NCBI RefSeq assembly: GCF_014696135.1
Contig: NZ_JACJPP010000013.1
Location: forward strand, 434,001 to 498,000
Reading direction: 5' to 3'
DNA: 64,000 bases
Source of the DNA: Nodosilinea sp. FACHB-141
Lineage (GTDB): Bacteria > Cyanobacteriota > Cyanobacteriia > Phormidesmidales > Phormidesmidaceae
Part shown: piece by piece, positions 15,461 to 24,358 of the stretch
Numbering within the stretch: position 1 is the stretch's first letter
How the letters are laid out: every line of letters starts with the position of its first letter
The notes under the pieces: generated by a model
The model's input: only the letters and a program-made list of their open reading frames with translations
What the model was told of the DNA's origin: nothing
Database searches by the model: none
Translations under genes and position numbers: made by a program

Positions 15461-17536
15461 CTAGTCATCGGCGTTGGCGGTGACCAGGGTCAGCAGAGGG
15501 CCGACTTGCTCTTGGCCGCTCACCGCCAAGTCGCTGTGGCAGAGCACAACGCGATCGCTGACTCGCCCCAGCAGATCACGCAATATGCGCTCGGGGCGAT
15601 CGCGGTGCAGCGTTTCAATATCCTCAGTAGTCCAGGGGCGGCCCCGGTACGACCCCAAAAATATCGGGTAGCCAAACAGCAGATTGTCGGTACCGGCCAA
15701 CCATCGGGGCGATCCGGCGTCAATCCAAAAGTGCCAGCGGTGACGCAGGCGTTGCAGACGGTACTGGTACACCGTGGCGATGGTGATCACCTGGGCCGAC
15801 TCCACCGGGTAGGGGTTAGCGGTCACGGTGCCCTGGCGCAGCAGCAGAATAAACCGCTCTAGGGAATTGCGGATCGGTTCTGCCGGTTTTTTGGCCAGCA
15901 TGGGCGATACCTGGCGCAGGCGATCGTCCACTGCCCAGTAATGCTGGGCGGTTTCCATGAGCTCTCGCAGGGCGGCCAACTGATCGGCGGGCAGATGACT
16001 ACCGCCCCAGTAAAAAGCTTGAATGGCGCGATCGAGCACGCTCAGCACTCCCGGGGTCAAGCGCTGCTGGCGCTGCTGGCGCTGCTGCTCGATCCACTGG
16101 CGTAGACGGCTATAAGCCTCGGTAGCTTTGTAGCCAAGCCGATCCCAGCGTTCGAAGCGCTCTACAGGCAACAGTTCGGGCTGCTCCAGACTGGGTTCGA
16201 AGCAGTGGTCAACCAGCAGCTCGGCCCGCACTGGGTCAATCTGCACCGCCTCAAACCAGGGGCCGACCTCAGGGGCCTGGGGAATCTGGCTCAGCACCAC
16301 CAGCATTTCGGCTACCTCCTCAGCGGTAGCCAGCCGCCCCAAACCGGGATAGACAAAGGTGAGCAGCGTGAGCAGCGATCGCACCAGGGGGGAGTGAATC
16401 ACCGGCCGCTGATCACTGAGGGAAGCCACAGGCAGTCCCCGATCGCTGAGAATTTCAGCCAGGGTGTAACGGGCGATCGCATCTAAACCCGGCCCAATAA
16501 TCGCAATGTCGTGAGGAGCGACCTGGCCTTCTTTTACCACCTCAACCACTCGCTCCGCCGTCTGGCGCAGCAGCTCTCCCCGCGACACCGTTTGCAGGGT
16601 TTGAAAACAGGGCAGCGGTTCCGGCAGCGCTAGAGGATCCATCACCCACTCCACCACCTGATCGCCCCACTTGTAAGCCAAGGAGTCGGTTGCTGGGGTG
16701 GCCTGGTCAGTCACCTGGCACTGATCTCGAAGCTGTTCGAGGGCATTAGGGTCTGCTCCCAGCCCCATACGCACCTTGCCGTGGCGGTTCCAGGTCATGG
16801 CCACGGGCCGCCCAGCATCAATAAATACCTGGAGCCATTGGGCAGCGATCGCCGGATACTCATCTAGGTCATCCGCAAATATGCCGCCGTAGCGGGCCAG
16901 CAGTTTCTCTTGGTAGAGAGGGTGGGGCAGCAAATGCCGCCAGTACAGCTCGGTCATTACCCCATAGGTCAGCAGCCCCCGCGCCAGACACCAGTCGCGC
17001 CACTCTACCAGCGCATTGCCAATGGCCTGCCACACCGCTTCGGAGGCAAAGCCTGGGGGAATGCCCTCGGGCAGCAGCACAGGCAGATCTTCGGCCGGAA
17101 TGCCGCCAGCTGCCGCTAGCTGCAAAAAATCGAGCGATCGCCGCACGGTCTGAGCTTCTAGCCAGCCCTCCACCGCTAGGGTGCCATCTAAGATTTGCTG
17201 CCGCCAATGCCCGGCGGCCAGCTCCTGCTCATTTTCGGGTCGCAGCCGTAGCGGAAACTGGGGTGACAGGCCTAGCTCAGCCACTAGCAACGGCCAAAAT
17301 AGGGTCACCTCATCCTGAATAAACCCGTTGGGTGTAGTCGTGACCGCCGCCACACCGGGGGCGACATCTCCCAGCTGCGAGGCCAGCCGCAGGCGATTAT
17401 CGCCGTTAGCCGCAAAGATTAGGTGGCTTTGGCCGAGTTCTAGAAGCGCCGGGGGATCTGAGCGCAGCTGCCCCAGCAGCCAGGTGGTCTTGCCGCTGCC
17501 CGTTGCACCCTCAAGCCATTGGGGCGAGTTTGCCAT
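15461..17536 (-). CDS. degenerate UvrD/RecB-like P-loop ATPase, unknown function
   Basis: A 691-residue protein with a clean Walker A at its N-terminus (LEGATGSGKTTWLLGQL). A plausible Walker B/motif II, GGIFADDLDEYPAIA, lies around residues 215-230, and IIGPGLDAIARYTLAEIL further on resembles the motif IV region of superfamily 1 helicases. The C-terminal third has a Gln-rich stretch (QQRQQRQQRL) and a weak motif V/VI region (YQYRLQRLRHRWHFWIDAGS). Cyanobacterial homologues carry names such as 'recombinase family protein'; the true role is unknown. It could be a RecB/AddB-like repair factor with reduced helicase activity. Confidence 0.7.
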   Translation of the reverse strand: MANSPQWLEGATGSGKTTWLLGQLRSDPPALLELGQSHLIFAANGDNRLRLASQLGDVAPGVAAVTTTPNGFIQDEVTLFWPLLVAELGLSPQFPLRLRPENEQELAAGHWRQQILDGTLAVEGWLEAQTVRRSLDFLQLAAAGGIPAEDLPVLLPEGIPPGFASEAVWQAIGNALVEWRDWCLARGLLTYGVMTELYWRHLLPHPLYQEKLLARYGGIFADDLDEYPAIAAQWLQVFIDAGRPVAMTWNRHGKVRMGLGADPNALEQLRDQCQVTDQATPATDSLAYKWGDQVVEWVMDPLALPEPLPCFQTLQTVSRGELLRQTAERVVEVVKEGQVAPHDIAIIGPGLDAIARYTLAEILSDRGLPVASLSDQRPVIHSPLVRSLLTLLTFVYPGLGRLATAEEVAEMLVVLSQIPQAPEVGPWFEAVQIDPVRAELLVDHCFEPSLEQPELLPVERFERWDRLGYKATEAYSRLRQWIEQQRQQRQQRLTPGVLSVLDRAIQAFYWGGSHLPADQLAALRELMETAQHYWAVDDRLRQVSPMLAKKPAEPIRNSLERFILLLRQGTVTANPYPVESAQVITIATVYQYRLQRLRHRWHFWIDAGSPRWLAGTDNLLFGYPIFLGSYRGRPWTTEDIETLHRDRPERILRDLLGRVSDRVVLCHSDLAVSGQEQVGPLLTLVTANADD

Positions 17537-17652
17537 GCCAACCCGAGGTAAACGCTATGCCTACTCTAACTCCGACTCCAGATACAAGACAGCCGAGGCA
17601 GTAGACTGCCTCGGCTGCCGCTGAGATTCGTTTGCTGAACCGCAGAGATTAT

Positions 17653-17823
17653 TTAAGAGACAGAGATTGCCACCACCAGAAGCCCGCCCACCAGAGCGAA
17701 GGCCAGACCGCCCAAAATCAAATAGTTGCGCTTTTGGCTAGGATCCGGGGGCTCAGCCTCATACATCTTAGGCTCAGTGGCAAAGTTGTTGAGGCGACCG
17801 CCCTCTTCGGTGGTGTAAGGCAT
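17653..17823 (-). CDS. psb34: photosystem II assembly protein Psb34
   Basis: A 56-residue protein read directly: a conserved N-terminus MPYTTEEGGRLNNFATEPKM, a short Pro-rich link, KRNYLI, and one membrane helix (LGGLAFALVGGLLVVAI). It matches the cyanobacterial Ssl1498/Psb34 pattern, whose N-terminal arm binds photosystem II assembly intermediates around CP47 and competes with Hlips (known for the family). An AAGAAGGAT ribosome binding site precedes the ATG at 17823. It lies between two leftward genes. Confidence 0.9.
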   Translation of the reverse strand: MPYTTEEGGRLNNFATEPKMYEAEPPDPSQKRNYLILGGLAFALVGGLLVVAISVS

Positions 17824-17922
17824 AGCTATAATCCTTCTTAAAACTTGACTAACCTTAAAAGAAGGTTACCTGAATACAGCCTTTCTGGATACCCTCCGAC
17901 TGGTGGGGATCGCATTGTGCCA

Positions 17923-18720
17923 CTAAACTCCCGTTGCCAGAGACTGGCGCGGCACAAGATTTAAGGGCAGCAGTTGACCCACAGTCGGAGCCAACACTCG
18001 GGTCGAATGTCCCTGGGCCGCGATCGCCGCCTGCAGCGCTTGGGGATCCCCCACCGTCTTGAGCCAATTAATCAGCATTCCGCTATAGGTGACTGCGCCC
18101 GCATCGGCGGTGGGCAGCACCACCTGGGGTCGCAGCCAATCCACCAGTTCTAAAGCCCCCTTCTGACCGCGAATGATCGGCCCCACCACAGGCAGCGCCA
18201 GATCAACCACCGGGGTGATCACCACATCCACAGGGTCTTCCGCCTTTAGCTCAGGCCGGTGAAAGCCGTGGGGCTCGTAGAACAGGGAAGTCCCAGCCTC
18301 ACCGCACGAGACGTCTCGCAGAATGTAGCCATTTTCTACCACCAACGGCCCCATGGGGGTGCCAGGGATCGCTTTAATGCTCACCTGCTGGTTAAGGGTG
18401 AAGGTTTCGCCATGGCTGAGGGCAGTAACTTGGCTGTAGCCCAGACTCTCTGCCACCTTCGCCGCACTGGGCGAACCCACTACCGGAATAGCGCGATCGA
18501 GGGCCTTGAGGGTGGGGGGATGGGCGTGGTCTTCTAGCCCCTGGCTGAGCAAGATTAGGTCAATCGCCTCGGGAAGCGGCTGAGGTTGAGGGTGCTCTCC
18601 CTTAAATAGCCAGGTTTGCTGACCAAATACCAGCTCTCCCACCAGCCAAGGGTCAACCAGAATGCGCTGTCCTCCCATGGTAATCAGCCAAGAGTTGCTG
18701 TCGAGCCAGGTGACTTCCAT
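17923..18720 (-). CDS. metallo-beta-lactamase-fold protein with degenerate metal site
   Basis: A 265-residue protein of the UlaG/UPF0173-like MBL fold from the ATG at 18720 (an upstream GTG at 18750 is possible). The strand pattern MEVTWLDSNSWLI and QRILVDPWL is clear. However, the place of the HxHxDH ligand motif reads SQGLEDHAHP (residues 59-68), so two His are replaced and only Asp64 and His65 remain; the later GxxH site reads IPGTPMG. The fold therefore looks conserved without the usual two-metal centre. Cytoplasmic; function unknown, perhaps non-enzymatic. Confidence 0.8.
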   Translation of the reverse strand: MEVTWLDSNSWLITMGGQRILVDPWLVGELVFGQQTWLFKGEHPQPQPLPEAIDLILLSQGLEDHAHPPTLKALDRAIPVVGSPSAAKVAESLGYSQVTALSHGETFTLNQQVSIKAIPGTPMGPLVVENGYILRDVSCGEAGTSLFYEPHGFHRPELKAEDPVDVVITPVVDLALPVVGPIIRGQKGALELVDWLRPQVVLPTADAGAVTYSGMLINWLKTVGDPQALQAAIAAQGHSTRVLAPTVGQLLPLNLVPRQSLATGV

Positions 18721-18975
18721 CGCACAATTCTCTATAGAGCGCCATGCCACCTAGTGTAACGGATTCTTTACAAAGCCATAGCTAACTAGCCGAGGCGCAG
18801 CAAGCGGCAGGAGAAAACGGAGCCGAAAAAGTCTTCAGGCCAAGATCGCACTTTAGGGTAATTGGGCGCTGGCCTGCAAACAATCCTCGAAATTGTGCAA
18901 ATGCTCTGATCCCCGTATAATCCATCTTGGTTTAAGAGATGACGTTTGCTATCATTGCTCCCCGCCAATTTTGCC

Positions 18976-19854
18976 ATGCCCCCTCTTTCGCTCAAGCCCT
19001 ACACCGTGCTGATCACGGCAACCGGCAAATCGCCTATCACCCTCAGGTTGTGCCCGGTGCCGCTGCTGGTAGGGCTAGCGGTGCTGGTAGGGCTGCCCCT
19101 CACCTGGATTAGCCTGCTGCTTTATCAAAACGTACAGCTAGTTCAGCGCAACCAAAATTTGTCTGAAACCGCCAGCGAAGTGCTCACCGAGCTAGACGCC
19201 ATTGGCAACGAGATCGAGGTGCTCAAAAATCGAGCTGGCTTACCCGAGCAAAGCATTGAAAATACTCGCGTCCCTAACTCCAAGGCGGAAATTCCTCCCC
19301 GAGGCGGCGTGGCAGAGGAGGCTCCGGCTGAGGTCATGTTCGACGAGGCCCGTCGTCAACTGCCGAGTCTAGAGGTCATGCTGGCTCGGGCCGTGAAGCC
19401 AGCCCTTGAGCAAACCCTGGAGTCCGAAGCCGAGCAGGCAGCAGCCTTCCCCAATGGCAAACCGATCGTAGGCGAGTCATCAATTTCCTCTGAGTTTGGG
19501 CTGCGGCCCAACCCCTTTGGCCGACGGGGCTACGAAATGCATGAAGGCGTAGATTTTGCCGGGCCGGTGGGCAAACCGATTTTGGCCACCGCCGAGGGTG
19601 TGGTGGTGCGGGCTGACTACAACGGCGGCTACGGCAACCACGTCAGAATCGACCACGGCTACAACTACGAAACCCTCTATGGACACCTGTCAAAGCTGGA
19701 GGTCAAGATTGGCGATCGCGTTCAGCGAGGCGATGTGGTGGGCTATCTGGGCAGCACCGGGCGCTCCTCTGGGCCTCACTTGCACTACAGCATCTACCGC
19801 AACGGTCAGGCGGTGAATCCTCGCCATTATTTGAAGCTTGCGGAAACTAAATAG
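18976..19854 (+). CDS. M23 family peptidoglycan endopeptidase-type protein
   Basis: From the ATG at 18976 the protein has 292 residues: a cytoplasmic tail, one membrane segment (about 29-50, LLVGLAVLVGLPLTWISLLL), a coiled-coil part (QNLSETASEVLTELDAIGNE) and a C-terminal LytM/M23 domain. The zinc ligands are intact: His and Asp in YEMHEGVDFAG and HLH in SSGPHLHYSIY. It probably cuts or senses peptide cross-links of the wall near the inner membrane. The frame extends to a TTG at 18946. aroC follows 45 bases later in the same direction and could share its transcript. Confidence 0.9.
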   Translation: MPPLSLKPYTVLITATGKSPITLRLCPVPLLVGLAVLVGLPLTWISLLLYQNVQLVQRNQNLSETASEVLTELDAIGNEIEVLKNRAGLPEQSIENTRVPNSKAEIPPRGGVAEEAPAEVMFDEARRQLPSLEVMLARAVKPALEQTLESEAEQAAAFPNGKPIVGESSISSEFGLRPNPFGRRGYEMHEGVDFAGPVGKPILATAEGVVVRADYNGGYGNHVRIDHGYNYETLYGHLSKLEVKIGDRVQRGDVVGYLGSTGRSSGPHLHYSIYRNGQAVNPRHYLKLAETK

Positions 19855-19899
19855 TAGGATCGGGAAAACTACCTGGGCCGACGCCGGCATTACCGATCT

Positions 19900-20988
19900 A
19901 TGGGCAACACCTTTGGGGATTTATTTCGCATTACCACCTTTGGCGAATCCCACGGCGGTGGGGTGGGGGTGGTCATCGACGGCTGCCCGCCCCGCCTAGA
20001 GATTTCTGCCGAGGAAATTCAGGCTGAGCTCGATCGCCGCCGCCCGGGTCAGAGCAAAATCACCACCCCCCGCAAAGAGAGTGATCGCTGCGAAATTCTC
20101 TCCGGCGTCTTTGAGGGCAAGACCTTGGGCACGCCCATCTCAATTTTGGTGCGCAACGAAAATACTCGCCCCCAGGACTATAGCGAGATGGTCACCGCCT
20201 ATCGGCCCTCCCACGCCGATGCCACCTACGACGCCAAGTACGGCCTGCGCAATTACCAGGGGGGCGGGCGATCGTCGGCACGGGAAACGATTGGCCGGGT
20301 AGCGGCAGGGGCGATCGCCAAAAAGATCCTTCACCAGGTCACCGGTACTGAGATCATCGGCTACGTCAAACGCATCCAAGATCTAGAGGGCAGCGTGGAC
20401 CCCAGCACTGTCACCTTAGAGCAGGTCGAGAGCAACATTGTCCGCTGCCCCGACCCGATCGCCGCCGAGCAGATGATCGACCGAGTTGAAGCCATCCGTG
20501 ACCAGGGAGATTCCGTCGGTGGCGTGGTCGAGTGCGTGGCGCGGGGAGTCAAAGTCGGGCTGGGTTCCCCCGTATTTGACAAGCTTGAAGCCGACTTAGC
20601 CAAGGGCGTAATGTCGCTGCCCGCCAGCAAGGGATTTGAAATTGGCTCTGGGTTCGCTGGTACCCTGCTCACCGGCAGCGAGCATAACGACGAATTCTAC
20701 ACCGACGAGGCAGGCATCCTGCGCACCCGCACCAATCGCTCCGGCGGCACCCAAGGGGGCATCTCCAACGGGGAAAACATCATCATTCGCGTTGCCTTTA
20801 AACCCACTGCCACTATTCGCAAAGCCCAAAACACCGTCACCAACACTGGCGAAGCCACCGTGCTAGAAGCCCGAGGTCGCCACGACCCCTGCGTGCTGCC
20901 CCGCGCCGTGCCCATGGTAGAAGCCATGGTGGCTCTGGTGCTGTGCGACCACCTACTGCGCCACCACGGCCAGTGTGAGCTGTTTTGA
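19900..20988 (+). CDS. aroC: chorismate synthase
   Basis: Makes chorismate from 5-enolpyruvylshikimate 3-phosphate, the last step of the shikimate pathway, using reduced FMN. The 362-residue protein begins [20 protein letters not shown], with the first signature ([17 protein letters not shown]), the central RSSARET and the C-terminal [17 protein letters not shown]. Length and motifs are those of bacterial AroC. A cupin gene follows after 33 bases. Confidence 0.98.
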   Translation: MGNTFGDLFRITTFGESHGGGVGVVIDGCPPRLEISAEEIQAELDRRRPGQSKITTPRKESDRCEILSGVFEGKTLGTPISILVRNENTRPQDYSEMVTAYRPSHADATYDAKYGLRNYQGGGRSSARETIGRVAAGAIAKKILHQVTGTEIIGYVKRIQDLEGSVDPSTVTLEQVESNIVRCPDPIAAEQMIDRVEAIRDQGDSVGGVVECVARGVKVGLGSPVFDKLEADLAKGVMSLPASKGFEIGSGFAGTLLTGSEHNDEFYTDEAGILRTRTNRSGGTQGGISNGENIIIRVAFKPTATIRKAQNTVTNTGEATVLEARGRHDPCVLPRAVPMVEAMVALVLCDHLLRHHGQCELF

Positions 20989-21021
20989 TTGATAGCGGTT
21001 TCTAAGGGCTAACGCTAGACC

Positions 21022-21357
21022 ATGAAAATTACCGGCCTTGACCAGGTACCCGAGGAGTCGGTTTCCCACAACCCGGCGATCAAAAAGCGGGTGCTGCTGC
21101 ACAGGGATGATTTACCTCACCTGACCAACTTTGCCCAGGCCCGCTTTGCCCCTGGACAGGTCGCCAACGGCCACAGCCACGCCGACATGGCCGAAGTGTT
21201 TTTTGTCGAAGCGGGCGATGGCACCATCACCGTTGACGGCCAGGCCTATCCACTGACCCCCGGTATCTGTATTGCAATCGAGCCCGGCGAACACCATGAA
21301 GTCGCCAACACCGGCACCCAAGAACTCGTCCTCACCTACTTTGGCCTCCGCATTTAG
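21022..21357 (+). CDS. cupin-domain protein
   Basis: A 111-residue single-domain cupin. Motif 1 is visible as GQVANGHSHADMAEVFFVEAG (two His, one Glu as metal ligands). Motif 2 follows as CIAIEPGEHHEVANTG (His). It probably binds a divalent metal; whether it is an isomerase, dioxygenase or sensor is open. It lies 33 bases behind aroC, so it may be co-transcribed, but a role in aromatic synthesis is not shown. Confidence 0.9.
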   Translation: MKITGLDQVPEESVSHNPAIKKRVLLHRDDLPHLTNFAQARFAPGQVANGHSHADMAEVFFVEAGDGTITVDGQAYPLTPGICIAIEPGEHHEVANTGTQELVLTYFGLRI

Positions 21358-21391
21358 CCGTCGCCCTCAATTCTCTAGACTCACCCACCCC

Positions 21392-22378
21392 TCACCTTTC
21401 TGCGGATCCTGCCGCGAACACTCGCCCAATCACCTCCTCCACCGGCGGATCGCTAACGGTCAAATCCTGGACATCCAAATCTCCCAGCAGCCGAGCGACG
21501 GTTTGAGTTAGGGTATCGCGGTGCACAATCAGCCGGGCGGTGCAGCCCTCTAGGCTTTCTAATTCGCCGTAGCGGCTCAGGGTAGCCGCATCGCAGCCAG
21601 TAGCCAAATCGACGGTAACTTCTCGGTAGGGGGCAAAGCGATCGAGCAGCCCCTCTAGGCTGCCGTCATAGATTAACCGTCCCTGGTAAATTAGCAGCAC
21701 GCGACGACACAGGGCAGTAATATCGGCCATGTAGTGGCTAGTGAGCAAAATGGTGGCTTCGTAGCGACGGTTGTAGTCGCGCAAGAATTCTCGCACCGCC
21801 ACCTGGGCGTTAACGTCTAGTCCCAGAGTAGGCTCATCTAAAAATAAGACGCGGGGACGGTGCAGCAGAGCCGCCATCATCTCAGCCTTCATGCGCTCAC
21901 CGAGGGACAGCTTGCGCACAGGCTGATTCAGCTTTCCCTGGAGAGCCAGCATCTCGGTGAGTTCGTCGACTCGATAGCGAAATTCTTTGTCAGAAAGACC
22001 ATAGATAGCGCCATTAATGCGCAACGAATCCAGAGCAGGCAAGTCCCACAGCAGCTGCTGCTTTTGCCCCATAACCAGGGTAATATCCTGCAAAAACTCA
22101 GTGCGCCGCTGAAAGGGCACTTGGTCGCCGACCCGCACGGTGCCGCTAGAGGGGTGGATGAGCCCAGTGAGCATTTTGAGGGTGGTGGTTTTGCCGGCGC
22201 CATTGGGTCCTAAAAAACCCACCACCTCGCCGGGCTCAATGTGGAAGGAGATGGACTGCACTGCGTCTACCAGACGATACTGACGACGCCAGAAATGCCT
22301 TAGCGTGCCCCCTAACCCAGGCTCTTTAATAGCGATGGGATAGCGCTTGCTGAGCTGATTGACATCGATAGTGGGCAT
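21392..22378 (-). CDS. ABC transporter ATP-binding protein (ABC-2/NatA type)
   Basis: Start taken at the ATG 22378 (MPTIDVNQLSKRYPIAIKEP), although the frame is open upstream. The 328-residue ATPase has Walker A GPNGAGKTTTLKML, a Q-loop near LVMGQKQQL, the signature LSLGERMKAEM, Walker B VLFLDEPTLGLDV and the switch His in LTSHYMADI. The C-terminal extension of about 90 residues is typical of the subfamily that pairs with ABC-2 permeases. No permease gene is adjacent, so its partner must lie elsewhere. The substrate is unknown. Confidence 0.92.
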   Translation of the reverse strand: MPTIDVNQLSKRYPIAIKEPGLGGTLRHFWRRQYRLVDAVQSISFHIEPGEVVGFLGPNGAGKTTTLKMLTGLIHPSSGTVRVGDQVPFQRRTEFLQDITLVMGQKQQLLWDLPALDSLRINGAIYGLSDKEFRYRVDELTEMLALQGKLNQPVRKLSLGERMKAEMMAALLHRPRVLFLDEPTLGLDVNAQVAVREFLRDYNRRYEATILLTSHYMADITALCRRVLLIYQGRLIYDGSLEGLLDRFAPYREVTVDLATGCDAATLSRYGELESLEGCTARLIVHRDTLTQTVARLLGDLDVQDLTVSDPPVEEVIGRVFAAGSAER

Positions 22379-22711
22379 AGCGGAACAGAGAATAGAGCAT
22401 CTAGACCCCAACGTGGGGTCTATGGCTTTCACTTTACCGCTAACCTTCTGCGGAAGCTGGCGATCGCCAGCCTCGTAGCCCAGTAGCGAGTTCACCCAGC
22501 CTGTCTACCCCTGAGCTGAGCGCGTCCCAACTTCTGCCACCCAACGATAAGCACGAGAAGGTCGCCTAACCGATTAGTCTGCCAATCTGAAGTTGACAGA
22601 TTAGTGAGGGTCAAAGTCCCAAGTTCATAAACGGCCTTGAACCTAACCCCTTAAACCCTGAACCCCAGGATGCTAAAGCCCGTCACCATCAGCTTGGTCC
22701 AAGTCCTGGAC
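22379..22711. other. intergenic region without recognisable gene
   Basis: About 330 bases between the ABC ATPase start and the carotenoid-protein stop. A short repeat-like set of AACC/CCTAA words occurs around 22620-22670. I see no open frame, RNA gene or convincing terminator. Confidence 0.5.
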
Positions 22712-23155
22712 TTAGCCCGCAACCCGGCGCAAGAAATGAAGGCGTTCGTTAAGCCCCATGGTGTTGATGCGGGCAAGCAGCGCCTTGGTTGTAGCCGAAC
22801 CGTCTTGGCAGGCGGTTAAGGGCAGTCGATTGGCAGGCATGAGGTTAAACAGGCGGTGCCAAAAGGCCAGCTTCATATTCACGTTGAGAGTTTGGTAGGC
22901 CTGGGTAAAGCGGGTATCGGCCCCGGCGAGAATATCGCGCAGGATGGCTACCTGATCGTCGCGATCGACTTGCTGAATCTGGCCCAGCAGCTGCTGCACC
23001 GCCTGGGAGAAGAGCGCTACCGGGGCGATCGCCGCAAAGGCCTGACCCAGGGTGTCGTAAATCTGCCAAAGCACGGCAATCTTGCAGTCTACATCGACCG
23101 ATTCAAACGATTGAACAGCTTGCTCAAACTGAAGGCGAACGTCAATAGCGGTCAT
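22712..23155 (-). CDS. stand-alone OCP N-terminal-domain (helical carotenoid) protein
   Basis: A 147-residue all-helical protein that aligns by eye with the N-terminal domain of the orange carotenoid protein. Trp30, Tyr33 and Trp99 fall exactly where OCP has its carotenoid-contacting Trp41, Tyr44 and Trp110 (same spacing, offset 11). Shared patterns are AVLWQIYDTLG, NMKLAFWHRLFNLM and the closing helix LNERLHFLRRVAG. There is no C-terminal regulatory domain, so it belongs with the helical carotenoid proteins, which bind ketocarotenoids and quench singlet oxygen or phycobilisome energy. It is shorter at the N-terminus than OCP. Start chosen at 23155 because AGGAAA precedes it. No OCP or FRP gene is adjacent. 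Confidence 0.82.
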   Translation of the reverse strand: MTAIDVRLQFEQAVQSFESVDVDCKIAVLWQIYDTLGQAFAAIAPVALFSQAVQQLLGQIQQVDRDDQVAILRDILAGADTRFTQAYQTLNVNMKLAFWHRLFNLMPANRLPLTACQDGSATTKALLARINTMGLNERLHFLRRVAG

Positions 23156-23628
23156 GGTAGGTTTCCTGTAGGAGCTTGTTATGGGGTGGAGATAACAATG
23201 CGGTAGAGCAGGTGAGGGCTCTGTCACACAGATCGCAATTGCTGGAGGCGGGATTTTAGCTCTGGCAAGCCATAGCTAAAACAGTGGATTTAAAGGGTCA
23301 AAGCAGAAAAAAGAAAGGAAAAATCGTGTCAATTCAACAGGGTTTAGCATCTATTCATATTGATCCCTGATGTCTTTGAATACGCGACGTTTCTTCCAAG
23401 TTTCTTTTGATTTAAAGCATAACTAGGGTTGATGGCTGCGCTCACCCTCCGAAAGAGAGGGAAATTTTGTTTATTTCCCGATTGTTACCAAGCCAGGGGG
23501 GCCATCGTCTTTTAATATTTAGTTACACAACTGGGGTGCCGTTTCGGCAGCGGTTAGCGTTTTTAGGGCTAATCTCGCTCAGGCCATTGCTTGGATTGCT
23601 GTTCTCTGAAGTTATGAGGGCAATTTTG
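23156..23628. other. divergent intergenic region
   Basis: About 470 bases between the carotenoid-protein gene (leftward) and the bactofilin gene (rightward), lower in GC than its surroundings around 23280-23420. It must hold both promoters. The bactofilin frame is open back to 23467, but that extension reads like a non-coding leader. No RNA gene is seen. Confidence 0.5.
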
Positions 23629-24024
23629 ATGTTTAAACGCAAAGCGGCTCCGCCATTGACCTATTTGAGTCAAAAAACTGAGTTTGAGGGGGTGCTCCAC
23701 GCCGAGGGTATGCTGCGAGTAGACGGCGTGATTCACGGCACCGTAGATATCAAAGGTGATTTAGAAATTTCCTCTACGGGGTTGATTGAAGGTCCCGAAG
23801 TGAAGGCCCAAAACATTGTGGTGCAGGGAGTGCTGAAGGCCCGAGTGTTTGCCGAAGGCAAGCTCACCCTCAGCCGCACAGCTCGTTTGGAAGGAGATGT
23901 AGTGGCTGGAGCCCTAGAAATAGAACCGGGTGCTTACTACACCGGATATATCGAGACTCGAGATGCCAAGTCACTGCCGCCGGCGCGCGAGGTGCCCGAG
24001 CTCTACGGCACCACTGAGCTTTAG
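23629..24024 (+). CDS. bactofilin family cytoskeletal protein
   Basis: A 131-residue protein from the ATG at 23629 (GAGGG eight bases ahead); upstream in-frame starts exist. After a short basic N-terminus (MFKRKAAPPLTYLSQKTEFE) comes the right-handed beta-helix with the repeating G-x-L-x-V pattern (GVLHAEGMLRVDGVIHGTVD, LTLSRTARLEGDVVAGALEI). Bactofilins form filaments that position cell-wall or other enzymes. The C-terminal tail is short and polar. Confidence 0.88.
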   Translation: MFKRKAAPPLTYLSQKTEFEGVLHAEGMLRVDGVIHGTVDIKGDLEISSTGLIEGPEVKAQNIVVQGVLKARVFAEGKLTLSRTARLEGDVVAGALEIEPGAYYTGYIETRDAKSLPPAREVPELYGTTEL

Positions 24025-24058
24025 CTCAACTAGCGCTCGACTAACAATTGGGGTGCTG

Positions 24059-24214
24059 CTAGTCGCGCATGACCCAGGTAATTAATACCAGGGCTATGCC
24101 CCCCAGCAACCAGGGTGAAGGCGCTAATAGCTGGCCTAGGTGAGTTAGGCTGTTGACCTCATGGGCGATCGCCCACGTAGTCAACACGCAGATTATCAGC
24201 ATCACAAGTCCCAT
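24059..24214 (-). CDS. 51-residue membrane protein, unknown function
   Basis: A short frame read directly: MGLVMLIICVLTTWAIAHEV at the start, then a second hydrophobic stretch (SPWLLGGIALVLITWVMRD) at the end, giving two membrane helices. A consensus AGGAGG ribosome binding site stands eight bases before the ATG at 24214, which strongly supports expression. No family is recognised. Confidence 0.65.
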   Translation of the reverse strand: MGLVMLIICVLTTWAIAHEVNSLTHLGQLLAPSPWLLGGIALVLITWVMRD

Positions 24215-24358
24215 CGCTGGTACCTCCTGCGGTCATCATTAGATACGCTACTTATATTGGACTGGTGTAAATAGAGACAGTTCAACTTCTGTCTATTATG
24301 GCCGCCGATTGCAGCGGTTACCGAGCACCATAGAATTGAACCGTAGGAGACTGGAGCC

